Below are positions 51,071-60,900 of a stretch of DNA of 64,000 nucleotides, one piece after another. The stretch is from Bradyrhizobiaceae bacterium PARB1 (GTDB taxonomy: Bacteria > Pseudomonadota > Alphaproteobacteria > Rhizobiales > Xanthobacteraceae). The stretch is taken from positions 1-64,000 of the forward strand of contig NKIY01000008.1 of NCBI GenBank assembly GCA_002256345.1. The letters run 5' to 3'. The translations under genes were made by a program, and so were the position numbers. Within the stretch, counting starts at the first letter, position 1. Each line of letters begins with the position of its first letter. Below the pieces are notes generated by a model, which searched no databases, had not been told where the DNA came from, and saw only the letters and a list, made by a program, of their open reading frames with translations.

Positions 51071-52066
51071 CTACTCGCCCTTTACGCCCGCAGTCTTCGC
51101 CACTGTCGCCCAGCGCTCGAAATCGCGCTTCAGGGTCTTCTCGAACGACTCCGCGCTGTCGCCCACCGGCACCAGATTCACCGCCTGCAGACCCGCGACG
51201 CCTTCCGGCGAATTGATGATGCGGCCAAGCTCGGCAGAGAGCTTGTTCACGATCGGCTTCGGTGTGCCTGCCGGCACGAACACCGCGATCCAGCCTTCCG
51301 CCTCGAAACCGGGATAGCCGAGTTCGGCCATGGTCTGCACATTCGGCAGCTTCGCCTTGCGCTTCTCGCCGCCGACGGCCAGCGGACGGATCTTGCCGGC
51401 CTCGAGCTGCGGGCCCGCCGTGGTGAAGTCGAGGAACGACGCCGTGACCTGGTTGCCGAGCAGATCGTTCAGCAACGGAGCCGCACCGCGATAGGGGACA
51501 TGGGTCCAGTCGAGACCGGCATTCTTCTTCAGCAGCTCGCCATAGAGATGCGAAGTCGTGGCATTGCCGAAGGTGCCATATTGAAACTTGCCGGTCTTGC
51601 CGAGTTCGACCAATTCCTTCACCGACTTGATCGGCTGCGCATCGGGCACCACCAGCACGATCGGCGAGATCGCGATCTGCGTCACCGGCGCGAGATCCTT
51701 GAACACATCGTAGGGCAGCTTCGACATCAGGCTCGGCGCCTGGATGATCTGCGTGATGGCGATGAGAACGGTGTAGCCATCCGGCGCCGCCTTGGCGACG
51801 AAGTCGTTGCCGATCACGCCGCCGGCGCCCGGCTTGTTCTCGACGGTGATGGTCTGCTTCCAGCTCTCCTGAAGTTTCTGCGCGAGCAGGCGTGCGGCAA
51901 CGTCGGTGGCACCGCCGGGCGCATAGGGGACGACGAAATTGATCCGCTTGTCGGGATAGGACTGTGCCGCGTCTTGCGCCCTTGCAGGCATCGCCATCGC
52001 GGCCCCGACCGCGCCGAGCATCGTCAGAGCAAGTGCACGCCGCGTCATCGTCGAAGCAATCGTCAT
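51071..52066 (-). CDS. Bug-family (TctC-like) periplasmic substrate-binding protein
   Basis: From ATG 52066 (GGGGAGAG upstream) the product has 331 residues, the same length as the paralogue at 42049. It has a signal peptide with a TMTRRALA twin-arginine motif, then YPDKRINFVVPYAPGGATDVAARLLAQKL, VENKPGAGGVIGNDFVAKAAPDGYTVL and a helical tail. The longer frame to 52342 lacks a signal peptide at its start and is unlikely. No transporter membrane subunits are nearby. The ligand is unknown. Confidence 0.92.
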   Translation of the reverse strand: MTIASTMTRRALALTMLGAVGAAMAMPARAQDAAQSYPDKRINFVVPYAPGGATDVAARLLAQKLQESWKQTITVENKPGAGGVIGNDFVAKAAPDGYTVLIAITQIIQAPSLMSKLPYDVFKDLAPVTQIAISPIVLVVPDAQPIKSVKELVELGKTGKFQYGTFGNATTSHLYGELLKKNAGLDWTHVPYRGAAPLLNDLLGNQVTASFLDFTTAGPQLEAGKIRPLAVGGEKRKAKLPNVQTMAELGYPGFEAEGWIAVFVPAGTPKPIVNKLSAELGRIINSPEGVAGLQAVNLVPVGDSAESFEKTLKRDFERWATVAKTAGVKGE

Positions 52067-52250
52067 CGTCTCTCCCCACCTGAATGTTACTTGGCACGGA
52101 CAAGAGTCCGCACACACGAGTGATCTCGCTAACGCTTTCATACAGGGGAGGAACACGCTTCGGAATGGTGCGATACGAGCAATCGCATCGCCGCGCGCAA
52201 TCACCGCAGCATTTTTGCGATGTATGATCGACACCATTCCATTGCGCAAA

Positions 52251-52286
52251 AAATCGCCTGCAGGATGCCCCCTGCAGGCGATTTTG
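52251..52286 (-). terminator. Intrinsic terminator of the polysaccharide export gene
   Basis: AAAATCGCCTGCAGG (plus strand from 52251) pairs with CCTGCAGGCGATTTT at 52272-52286 around a six-base loop. On the minus strand the hairpin is followed by TTTTTT, so it works in the direction of the gene ending at 52386. A second hairpin with GCGGAT/ATCCGC arms lies at 52351-52376. Confidence 0.85.
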
Positions 52287-52385
52287 TAGCACCCGGCCGT
52301 GGGGCGGATCAGGCGAAGTCGTCGTCCGCCGGCCGAGTACATAAAGAGCGGCGGATGAGGCCTTTGGCCAATCCGCCCCGCTCGG

Positions 52386-53036
52386 CTAGAACCACCTCTC
52401 GCCGACCATCACCGTATCGCCGGGATCGATCGGCGTGCCGAGCGGGACCTCGGCACGATAAGAACCTTCGGGCCGATTATGAGTCAGCATGACCGCATCA
52501 CGCTTGGCGCGTGGCGAGAAACCGCCGGCAATCGCCACCGCACTCTCGACGGTCATGTTCGGCACGTAAGGATACTGGCCGGGCGCGGCGACTTCGCCGA
52601 GAATGAAGAATGGGCGATAGGTCTCGATTTCCACCGCCACCGACGGCTCGCGGATGAAGCCATTGCGCAGGCGACTGCTGATTGCCGCTGCGAGCGACGC
52701 CGGCGTCATGCCACGCGCGGGCACGCGGCCGATCAGCGGCATGGTGATCGCGCCGCCTGCATCGATGGCATAGGAATTGGTGAGGCCTTCCTGCCCGTAG
52801 ACCACGACGCGCAACTTGTCACCGGCATCCAGCTTGTATTGCGCATCGAATTTGGAGCCGGGCGCGGCATAAGCTACGGGCACGCCGGTGCGGTTATAGG
52901 CGAGCGCGTCGAGATCGGGCGGAGCGGGGATCGCGGCAACGGGGCCGGGCCTGCGCATGCAGCCGGTCATGGCCAGGGCCATGACGGCGACGATCAAAGG
53001 CAGGCGTAACGCGCGGATAACGGGCACTGGACTCAT
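52386..53036 (-). CDS. Outer-membrane polysaccharide export lipoprotein (Wza-like)
   Basis: The 216-residue product has a lipoprotein-type signal (about 1-25, ending MTGC). A Poly_export domain follows, with YKLDAGDKLRVVVYGQEGLTNSYAIDAGGAITMPLIG, then one SLBB-like domain (FILGEVAAPGQYPYVPNMTVESAVAIAGGF). It ends VMVGERWF, as in many rhizobial relatives. Such proteins form or line the outer-membrane exit of exopolysaccharide. There are no glycosyltransferase or Wzc genes alongside, so it is a stand-alone copy. Confidence 0.88.
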   Translation of the reverse strand: MSPVPVIRALRLPLIVAVMALAMTGCMRRPGPVAAIPAPPDLDALAYNRTGVPVAYAAPGSKFDAQYKLDAGDKLRVVVYGQEGLTNSYAIDAGGAITMPLIGRVPARGMTPASLAAAISSRLRNGFIREPSVAVEIETYRPFFILGEVAAPGQYPYVPNMTVESAVAIAGGFSPRAKRDAVMLTHNRPEGSYRAEVPLGTPIDPGDTVMVGERWF

Positions 53037-53108
53037 CCCTCATGAGATAGTCCGGTTGTGCGCCTTTATGGTTAACATAAGGTTGTCGCGCACGCTTGCG
53101 GCCAAGCG

Positions 53109-53146
53109 AAAGCCCGCCTCCGAATGCATCGAAAGCGGGCTTTTGC
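53109..53146 (-). terminator. Terminator-like hairpin after msrA
   Basis: AAAGCCCGC pairs with GCGGGCTTT across a short loop between the polysaccharide export start and the msrA stop at 53163. On the minus strand it lies after msrA, where it probably ends that transcript. Confidence 0.6.
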
Positions 53147-53162
53147 CGGTGTTTATTTCAGC

Positions 53163-53819
53163 TCAGGCGGTGACGCCGACGCCGATCGGGCAGGACACGC
53201 CGGTGCCGCCGAGACCGCAATAGCCGCCCGGATTCTTGGCGAGATATTGCTGGTGATAGTCCTCGGCGAAATAGAACGTCTTGATCGGCGCGATCTCGGT
53301 GGTAATCGCCCCATAACCCTTCGCATCGAGCGCCTTCTGGAATGCGGCTTCGGAGTCCTTCGCCGCCTTCAGCTGCACATCGGAAGAGGTGTAGATCGCC
53401 GAACGATATTGCGTGCCGACATCGTTGCCCTGCCGCATGCCCTGGGTCGGATCGTGATTTTCCCAGAATGTCTTCAGCAGTCGTTCGTAAGAAATCTTCG
53501 TCGGATCGAACACCACCAGCACCACTTCGGTATGCCCGGTCAGACCTGAACAGGTCTCCTCGTAAGTCGGGTTCGGCGTGAAACCGCCGGCGTAACCGAC
53601 GGCGGTCGTATAGATGCCGTCACCCAGTTCCCAGAACTTGCGTTCGGCGCCCCAGAAGCAGCCGAGCGCGAACACTGCCTGTTCGAGGCCGGCGGGATAA
53701 GGCGGCTGCAATTTGCTGCCATTGACGAAATGAACGGTCGCCGTCGGTATCGGCGTAGCGCGGCCGGGCAATGCATCGGCGGCGGTGACCATGGCGACGG
53801 GCTTGCGCATGAACAGCAT
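53163..53819 (-). CDS. msrA: Peptide methionine sulfoxide reductase MsrA
   Basis: The 218-residue protein has the catalytic motif GCFWGAE with Cys54 and the MsrA pattern [35 protein letters not shown]. It continues with [26 protein letters not shown], which supplies resolving cysteines. MsrA reduces methionine-S-sulfoxide in proteins. The family length is about 160-220. It stands between a small membrane protein gene upstream and the polysaccharide gene downstream. Confidence 0.95.
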   Translation of the reverse strand: MLFMRKPVAMVTAADALPGRATPIPTATVHFVNGSKLQPPYPAGLEQAVFALGCFWGAERKFWELGDGIYTTAVGYAGGFTPNPTYEETCSGLTGHTEVVLVVFDPTKISYERLLKTFWENHDPTQGMRQGNDVGTQYRSAIYTSSDVQLKAAKDSEAAFQKALDAKGYGAITTEIAPIKTFYFAEDYHQQYLAKNPGGYCGLGGTGVSCPIGVGVTA

Positions 53820-53923
53820 CGGTCGTCTCCTGCGTTTTCCTTCACCCTATATGGGTATCTTCGCACAAAACGGCAGAGCGTTACGCCGCTGAACGGCCGC
53901 ACGGCTGCCGCAAGGAAAACGCA

Positions 53924-54238
53924 TCAATTTCGCGAATAACCGATCAAAGGCCGCCGCGGACGGAACATCAGCATCAGCAAAATGCCAAGCACGCCCATCA
54001 CCGCCCAGGCCGGCTGGTCGAGCAGCAATTTGACGCCCGCATGCAGCCACGGCACGTCGGTATCTATCATCGCCAGCACGCTGCGCTGGCTGGCCTGATT
54101 GATATCGTTCCAGAATTCGCCGAGCTTGGTCAGCCGCAGCGCCTGATCGGCGATCGAGCGGGCGCCGTCATAGACCAGGAACACGAACCCCGCGGCCAGC
54201 AACAACAGCCCAATCAGGCGGAAAAAACCGCGGATCAT
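53924..54238 (-). CDS. Small two-helix membrane protein, function unknown
   Basis: I do not recognise the family by name. The 104-residue product has two hydrophobic helices (about 5-26 and 73-92). A soluble middle with an aspartate-containing [19 protein letters not shown] segment lies between them, and the tail is basic ([12 protein letters not shown]). Its N-terminus could also act as a signal anchor. It stands alone between msrA and rpsT, divergent from the latter. Confidence 0.6.
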   Translation of the reverse strand: MIRGFFRLIGLLLLAAGFVFLVYDGARSIADQALRLTKLGEFWNDINQASQRSVLAMIDTDVPWLHAGVKLLLDQPAWAVMGVLGILLMLMFRPRRPLIGYSRN

Positions 54239-54576
54239 CCGAATCCCCTCAATGCTCGCCCCCCGGCAATACTGGTCAGGGGTCAGAAATTCAACCGCAA
54301 CAGCTACTTACCGCAGCCGCGCGGCGCTTTTGCCGCGATTTGGCGCTACTCGAAGCCGTTGACGCTGGAAAACACGACCTCTATAAGGAGCGCCAAAGGC
54401 GGTGGGCGCGATCCCGCCGCCGCTGTTCTTTGAGCGGCGCAACCCTCGAGAGCGTCACCGCTCCGGGGATAGCATTTCAGGAACACCCCGGAAACAGATC
54501 AGCGTTGGCCGCAACAGGGCGGCAAACGTCAATCAGCCCGGCGCCCGGATGGGTCGCTGCTGAAGGATATTTGAGA

Positions 54577-54843
54577 ATGGCCAATACGACCTCTGCCAAG
54601 AAGGCGACCCGCAAGATCGCGCGCCGCACCATCGTCAACAAGTCGCGCCGCACCCAGATGCGTTCGGCTCTCCGCACTGTCGAGGACGCCATCAAGACCG
54701 GCGACGCGAAGGCCGCGAAGGAAGCAATGAAGCTCGCCGAGCCTGCCCTCATGAAGGCGGCCCAGCGCAACATCGTTCACAAGAACCTGGCCAGCCGCAA
54801 AGTCTCGCGCCTGAGCCATCAGATCGCGAAGCTCGCTCAGTAA
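54577..54843 (+). CDS. rpsT: 30S ribosomal protein S20
   Basis: The 88-residue protein is basic and helical, starting [20 protein letters not shown] and containing [23 protein letters not shown] and [18 protein letters not shown]. This matches bS20. The ATG at 54577 is the correct start; an open frame from 54340 extends upstream but lacks similarity. rpsT just upstream of dnaA is common in this group of alphaproteobacteria. Confidence 0.98.
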   Translation: MANTTSAKKATRKIARRTIVNKSRRTQMRSALRTVEDAIKTGDAKAAKEAMKLAEPALMKAAQRNIVHKNLASRKVSRLSHQIAKLAQ

Positions 54844-54870
54844 GCGATACGCAGACAACGATTTCAGAAA

Positions 54871-54897
54871 GCCCGGCCTTCGCGCCGGGCTTTTTGT
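54871..54897 (+). terminator. Intrinsic terminator of rpsT
   Basis: AAGCCCGGC pairs with GCCGGGCTT across the loop CTTCGC, followed directly by TTTTTG. It lies about 30 bases after the rpsT stop. It is a textbook rho-independent terminator. Confidence 0.93.
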
Positions 54898-56102
54898 TTG
54901 CGTCAGACTGCACGCGACACACACCACGTGTGACGGACATCACCCATTCGGATGATGAACCCAAAAATTTGGATGATGCGCAAAGCCTATGAAATCAGGC
55001 GTCAATGCGTGTCACGACATGTCGCGCGAAAGACACGATGGGAACGGCAAGCGCTGAACGCATGTCGATACGCGGACTCTGCCTGCATCTGTGTGATTCT
55101 GAAAAAGCAAGCGTGCTGCACTGCCGATACTGACGACGCTTGCAAGGTTACCCGGAGTCAGCGCACAGAAAAAATCGCGCCGCGATAATCACTTATCCAC
55201 ATAGCGAGAGCGAGTGGTTTGAATCCGTGGATGCCGCCACTCCTTTCGTAAATGAAATATGAATTTCTTTTTTCGGCCGACCGAATTTGAAACCCCACTG
55301 TCACAATTGGATTCAGCGCGCAGATTCAAAATCTTGCCGATATGTTTGAAAAACGGACCGGCAAACGAGCCCTCGCAAGTGTAGCTTTTGCGAGGCAGCG
55401 AAAAAATGATTCCGTTGCGAGAAAACTGCCGTGCTGTATTTCTAAATCATTCGCAGCGCCCGGCCGTTCTTGAGATCAGAGCGATTTCGGAACGAGGGCG
55501 AACCGGAAGATCAGCGACGGTCCGAAGGTTTGGCGATGCTTTCCAAGTCTCAAGCGAGTGACAACTCATAGCAATATGAGAGCGGTCGTTCTGTGCCGAA
55601 ATTTCTCAAGCATCCATCACGGATGCCTCGAAAAGAAATGCGAAGCAGACATCGTGCACTGGCAAGGCAAGGAGATCGTCCTGTGAGGAGGAGCGGGCTT
55701 AAAGACGATGCGACCTTGAACGTTTCTACGTTGAGCGTTGCGGACTGACTTTGGACCAGATTCGAAACTGACATCTTGCCGCGATGCCCGCGGCGAGTGG
55801 GGGAGCTTTTATGCGCAAATCCATGATCACACGGTATTCTTCTTTGCGATCTGCGTTCGGCTTCGATACGTCTTTTTCCATCTGCTTCCGCCCTCCTGCC
55901 TGCGTCTCTGACTGCGCGCTCAGTACGCGCTGACCTCCCCCGGCGCCTCTTTCGACATTCCCGATCCGTTTGCGGCGTGACCGCAGAACGGCGGAGCCAT
56001 GTCCGAAAGCAGCCGCGCGAGGTCATCGCACGCGTTTGCGTGCATCCCGTCGCGGGCGCCTCGCGCGCTCGATCCCCACTTTTGAATTGAGAAGTACGAA
56101 CG
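54898..56102. other. 1.2 kb non-coding stretch between rpsT and dnaA with one DnaA box
   Basis: No gene is supported here. One exact DnaA box, TTATCCACA, lies at 55193-55201, followed by an AT-rich tract at about 55240-55345. I saw no second exact box, so this is not a convincing origin. The region must contain the dnaA promoter and possibly a long leader. Two minus-strand frames (55550-56113 and others) lack family patterns. Confidence 0.45.
55193..55201 (+). promoter_or_regulatory. Exact DnaA box TTATCCACA
   Basis: A perfect match to the DnaA consensus lies about 900 bases before dnaA and beside an AT-rich tract. It could serve autoregulation or be part of an origin; with one box the evidence is thin. 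Confidence 0.5.
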
Positions 56103-57533
56103 ATGTCGAACATGGAACAGGATCACTGGACTCGCGTGAAGGGCCGTCTGCGGTCGAGCGTTGGCGAGGACGTTTTCTCGAGCTGGTTCGCCCGCATGGA
56201 TCTCGAAGCCGTCCAGGACGATTCCGTACATCTCTCTGTGCCGACCCGCTTTCTGAAGAGCTGGATTCAGGCCCATTACGCCGAGCGCGTACTCGACGCA
56301 TGGAAGGCCGAGATGCCGGAGGTGTCGCGCGTCGATCTCACGGTACGCTCGGCCATGCGCCATGTCGCGCCGGCCAAGGAAGCGGCGCCACAGGCTGAGC
56401 CACGCCGCAATGAGCCCGCGAGCCTCCGTCCAGCCGCCGAGTTGCGCAGCACCGCGACCGCGCCGGTCTCCGCCAGCCATGAAGCGCTCGGCGGCTCGCC
56501 GCTCGATCCGCGCCTGACCTTCGCCAGCTTCGTGCTCGGCCGCGCCAATACCCTCGCGCACGCTGCCGCGCGCCAGGTCGCCGAAGGACGCCGCGGCGAT
56601 CCGGTGATGTTCAACCCGCTTTACATCCATGCCGGTGTCGGCCTCGGCAAGACGCATCTGTTGCAGGCGATCACCTGGGCCGGCAATTCGAGCCCGGATC
56701 GCAAGGTGCTGTATCTCACGGCCGAGAAATTCATGTACGGCTTCGTTGCCGCGCTGAAGACACAGACGGCGCTCGCCTTCAAGGAAGCGCTGCGCGGCAT
56801 CGACGTGCTTGTCATCGACGACCTCCAGTTCCTGCAAGGCAAGACCACCCAGGCCGAATTCTGCCACACGCTGAACGCGCTGATCGATGCCGGCCGCCAG
56901 GTGGTGATCGCTGCCGATCGCCCGCCGTCAGACCTCGAAAGCCTCGACGAACGCGTACGCTCGCGTCTCGCAGGTGGCCTCGTGGTGGAGATGGGCACAC
57001 TTGGCGAAGAGCTGCGTCTCGGCATTCTGAGGTCGCGTGTCGCGGCGGCCCGCGCACATCATGCAAGCTTCGACGTGCCGGACGCAGTGCTGGAATATCT
57101 TGCCCGCACCATCACCCATAACGGCCGCGATCTCGAAGGCGCGATCAACCGTCTGCTCGCCCATTCGAAGCTGAACGCCACCGCCGTGACGCTGGAGATG
57201 GCCGAACGCGAAGTGCGCGACCTCATCCGCCCGATGGAGCCGAAGCGCATCAAGATCGAGGACATCCAGCGTGTGGTCGCGCGGCAGTACAATGTTAGCC
57301 GCTCCGACCTGCTGTCATCGCGTCGCACCGCCAATGTTGTGCGTCCGCGTCAGGTCGCGATGTATCTCGCCAAGACGCTAACCCTGCGCTCGCTGCCGGA
57401 AATCGGCCGCCGCTTCGGTGGCCGCGATCACACCACGGTTCTGCATGCGGTGCGCAAGATCGAGGCACTGGTCGGCAAGGACACGAGCCTGCAGGACGAG
57501 GTCGAGAGCCTGAAGCGTCAGTTGGCAGAGTAA
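56103..57533 (+). CDS. dnaA: Chromosomal replication initiator DnaA
   Basis: The 476-residue protein has domain I ([22 protein letters not shown]), a linker (90-130), the AAA+ domain with Walker A GVGLGKTH (178-185) and Walker B around [13 protein letters not shown]. Domain IV carries the DnaA signature [16 protein letters not shown]. It binds the origin and starts replication. dnaA is followed after a weak hairpin by an autotransporter gene rather than directly by dnaN. Confidence 0.98.
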   Translation: MSNMEQDHWTRVKGRLRSSVGEDVFSSWFARMDLEAVQDDSVHLSVPTRFLKSWIQAHYAERVLDAWKAEMPEVSRVDLTVRSAMRHVAPAKEAAPQAEPRRNEPASLRPAAELRSTATAPVSASHEALGGSPLDPRLTFASFVLGRANTLAHAAARQVAEGRRGDPVMFNPLYIHAGVGLGKTHLLQAITWAGNSSPDRKVLYLTAEKFMYGFVAALKTQTALAFKEALRGIDVLVIDDLQFLQGKTTQAEFCHTLNALIDAGRQVVIAADRPPSDLESLDERVRSRLAGGLVVEMGTLGEELRLGILRSRVAAARAHHASFDVPDAVLEYLARTITHNGRDLEGAINRLLAHSKLNATAVTLEMAEREVRDLIRPMEPKRIKIEDIQRVVARQYNVSRSDLLSSRRTANVVRPRQVAMYLAKTLTLRSLPEIGRRFGGRDHTTVLHAVRKIEALVGKDTSLQDEVESLKRQLAE

Positions 57534-57567
57534 AGTAACACGGTCGGTCGCATGCCCAACCGCATTA

Positions 57568-57588
57568 TGCCCGGCCTTGTGCCGGGCA
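57568..57588 (+). terminator. Hairpin after dnaA
   Basis: TGCCCGGC pairs with GCCGGGCA across CTTGT, 35 bases after the dnaA stop. It is followed by TTCGCG rather than a T run, so it may act weakly. It separates dnaA from the autotransporter gene. Confidence 0.55.
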
Positions 57589-57925
57589 TTCGCGTTCTGA
57601 TCCCGGCAAACGCCTCGCCGCGCCTCCAACAATAGTGGCCATCATCGCGGGATTCCGTCCGGACAATGCAGCAAGGTTTCGCCAGAACTTCCGATCTGTG
57701 GCGAATTGACCGCACTCGTCTCACTGAGACGCTGGGTCAAAGCTTTGTGCGCGGCACGCGTTGATGCCGCCGGAGCGCTCTGTTTTTATATTTCGTTAAT
57801 CGTAAACAGTGGCTGCTTTGCGCCGCATAGCGACGCGCAATTGGCGCGGTCCTACGCGACATGACGGCCAATTATTGCAATGCCGCACGGCCGTTTGCCG
57901 GGGGCGTAAGCGAAAGTGCCTGGGA
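57589..57925. other. Gap before the autotransporter gene
   Basis: About 340 bases hold no supported gene. The 3' part is open in the autotransporter frame from a GTG at 57809, but that extension has no secretion signal at its start. A T/A-rich section near 57780-57810 (TTTTTATATTTCGTTAATCG) is the likely promoter area for the autotransporter, showing that it is probably transcribed separately from dnaA. Confidence 0.45.
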
Positions 57926-60900
57926 ATGCTTCGTCGTATTTGCGTCGGCTCGCCGGTTTCCCCACGCTGCAAGACGACGATCCGCATTGAGGCCTGGCGT
58001 CGAAGCCTGCTCATCGGCACCGCGCTTGCTGGCGTTGCTCTGATCACAACCGATGCCGCCGCACAATCTACTGGCGGGCAAGGCGGCAGAGGAAACGGCA
58101 ATCCCGCCAATATGGGTGGCGTGGGCGGGGACTTCGGAACACCCGGCGCGGTCGGCGCAACTGCCCTGTCGACTTACAAAGGCGGTGGTGGCGGCGGTGG
58201 TGCGGCAGCGGCGGGCGGTGCAGGCGGTACCGGCTCTCAACCCGGGGGCGCCGGAGGAACGGCCGGTACGAACGGCACGACCGGGACACCTCAGGGCGGG
58301 AACGGTGGCAATGGCGGCAATGGAAGCTATAGCGGCGGCGGCGGCGGCGGCGGTGGCAATGGGCTCCGCTTCACCGCGAGCGGCATGCAGACAGCGATCA
58401 TCGCCACCGGCGGCAATGGCGGCAATGGCGGCGGCACCAACTTCAGCAATCCCGGTCCCGGCGGTGGTGGCGGCTCGGGCGGCTATGGCATCGGCGCCAC
58501 CGGTGGAGCGCTAAACCTCACGACGTTCGGCACCATCAAAGGCGGTAATGGGGGCGCAGGCGGTAACGGCTCCGGCGCGTCCAACGCAGGCGGTACGAAT
58601 GGCAGCGGCGGTGATGGCGGCGGCGGCGTCTATTTCGGATCAGCTGGATCGATACTTAACATAGGTGCGGGTTCAATCACTGGTGGAAACGGCGGGGACC
58701 CCGGCGTTGGCGGCTTCGACATAGGCGTCGCTGGACGAGGCGGCAACGGCATCGACTTTGCCGTCAGTGGCAGCAATGCAGTGAGCACGGCCGCGGGCAC
58801 CACAATTCGGGGCGGCAATGGCGGGACGGGTGCTGCCGGCGGCGCCGGCATTCGCGGCTCCGGTATGAGCGTGACGAATCTCGGCACCATTGCTGGCGGA
58901 TATTCCAACCTAAACGGTACGGGCGCCGTGCAGGCCGATGCGATCACTTTCACTGGCGGCAGCAACAGCCTTAAGCTGAGCGACGGCACGACCACCGGTA
59001 CACTCAATGGCGGCATCGGGATCACGGGCTCGCTCACGATCGATCCCGGCACCGCAGACGGCGACAGCGTGGTGCTGAACAATGTCATCCACGATGCGAG
59101 CACAGCCGGTAGCCTCACAAAAACAGGTGCCGGCACGCTGAGACTATCTGGCTCCAACACTTATACGGGCGGCACAACCATCAATTCCGGCACGCTGGCC
59201 GTCAGCGCCAACAATAATCTTGGCACCGGCAGCCTCACTTTCGGGGGCGGCACGCTCAGCGTCTCGGGAACAGGCTTCACGTCGTCGCGCGACATCGCCA
59301 TCAACAGCACGGGCACGATTTTGGCGGCTGATGGCAACACCAATCTGACGCTATCGGGCGTCATCTCCGACGGAAGCGGCGCAGGCCGACTGATCACCGG
59401 CGGCGAAGGCAGCATCACGCTGACGGGCATCAACACCTATAGCGGCGGCACCACCCTGGGCCATCAGGCCAGGCTGATCGTCACCAGCGATGCCAATCTC
59501 GGTGCTGCCTCGGGCCAGTTGAATTTCGACAATGGCGTCCTGTCGATCGCCGATGGCTTCAGCAGCGCCCGCACGCTCAACATGGTGTCCGGCGCGAAAG
59601 TCGAGGTCGCGAGCGGAACTGCGACGCTGTCAGGCAATGTCACGCTCGGCAACATCAATGGTGAAGGTGGCATCGAGAAGCGCGGCGCAGGCACGCTGAT
59701 CTATTCAGGGACCGCTAGCTACGGCATCAACTATGCCGTGATCGGAGGCACGCTGAAGGTGGGATCGGCCACCGCGATCAATCCGGCCGGCTTCTTCTTC
59801 GTGCAAGATGCCGGCAGCGTCATTGACCTCAACGGCTATTCGGTTGCGGTCTCGACGCTGGGCGGAACAACAGGCGGCCTGGTCACCAATTCGAGCACGA
59901 CCGCGGCCACGCTGACCGTCCGCAATGATGCTAATGCCAACATTCCATTCTCCGGCAACATTCAGGATGGTGCGGGAAAGATCGGCCTCAATATCAGCGG
60001 TCGAAGCTACTTCCTCAGCGGCGTCAACACCTATAGCGGCGCGACCATTGTCAGCGGCGAGTCTGGAATTTCCGTCAGCTCGGCCACGGCCTTGTCGGCA
60101 AATTCGGCCTATACGATGAACGGCTTCCTCAATCTGCGCTCTTTCAACGGGACGATCGGCTCGCTGGCCGGCAACGGCACCGTGGCAACCACCATCGGCA
60201 ATGTCGCAGTCACCTTGACCACCGGCAACGACAACACATCCACCGTGTTTGCCGGCGACATTCTCGACAACAATGGGGGCGGCACCGTCGCGCTGGTGAA
60301 AACCGGTACTGGCACGCAGACTTTGACAGGTTCCAACTATTACAGCGGCGGCACCACCATCCGAGGTGGCGCGCTGCAACTCGGCAATGGAGGCACCGCT
60401 GGCTTTATCGTCGGCAATGTCGCCAATGGTGGCACGCTGAGCTTCAATCGCTCCAACCTCTACACATTCGACGGCGTCATCGCCAATGATGGCATCAATT
60501 CAGGCAAGGTGACGCAGGCCGGCACGGGCAACACCGTTCTCAGCGCGCGCAACACCTATACTGGCGCGACCACCGTCGATGCTGGTACGTTGACTATCGC
60601 CGGCTCGATCGCTTCCTCTATGATGACTACGGTGAATGCGGCAGGCACGCTGCGCGGCAACGGCATCGTCGGCAACACCACGATCAATGGCGGCACGCTG
60701 GCGGCCAGCATCGGCGGCGCCGCAATGACGGTGCAGGGCAATCTCGCTTTTACCGCGGCATCGAGCTACATGATCGAGGTGTCGCCCGCGACTGCCGGCC
60801 GGGTGAATGTCACCGGCACCGCCGCGCTATCAGGCGCAACCGTCAATGCAAGTTTTGCCGCCGGCAGCTATGTCGCCAAGCAATATACGATCCTGAATGC

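Noticed and set aside
54340-54576. Upstream extension of rpsT
   Set aside because: The S20 protein starts at ATG 54577; the extension has no matching pattern.
55550-56113. Minus-strand frame before dnaA
   Set aside because: Basic, Arg-rich translation without family pattern; overlaps the dnaA start.
58630-60741. Several minus-strand frames within the autotransporter region
   Set aside because: They are Pro/Val-rich mirrors of Gly/Thr-rich repeats; the plus strand has signal, repeats and barrel.
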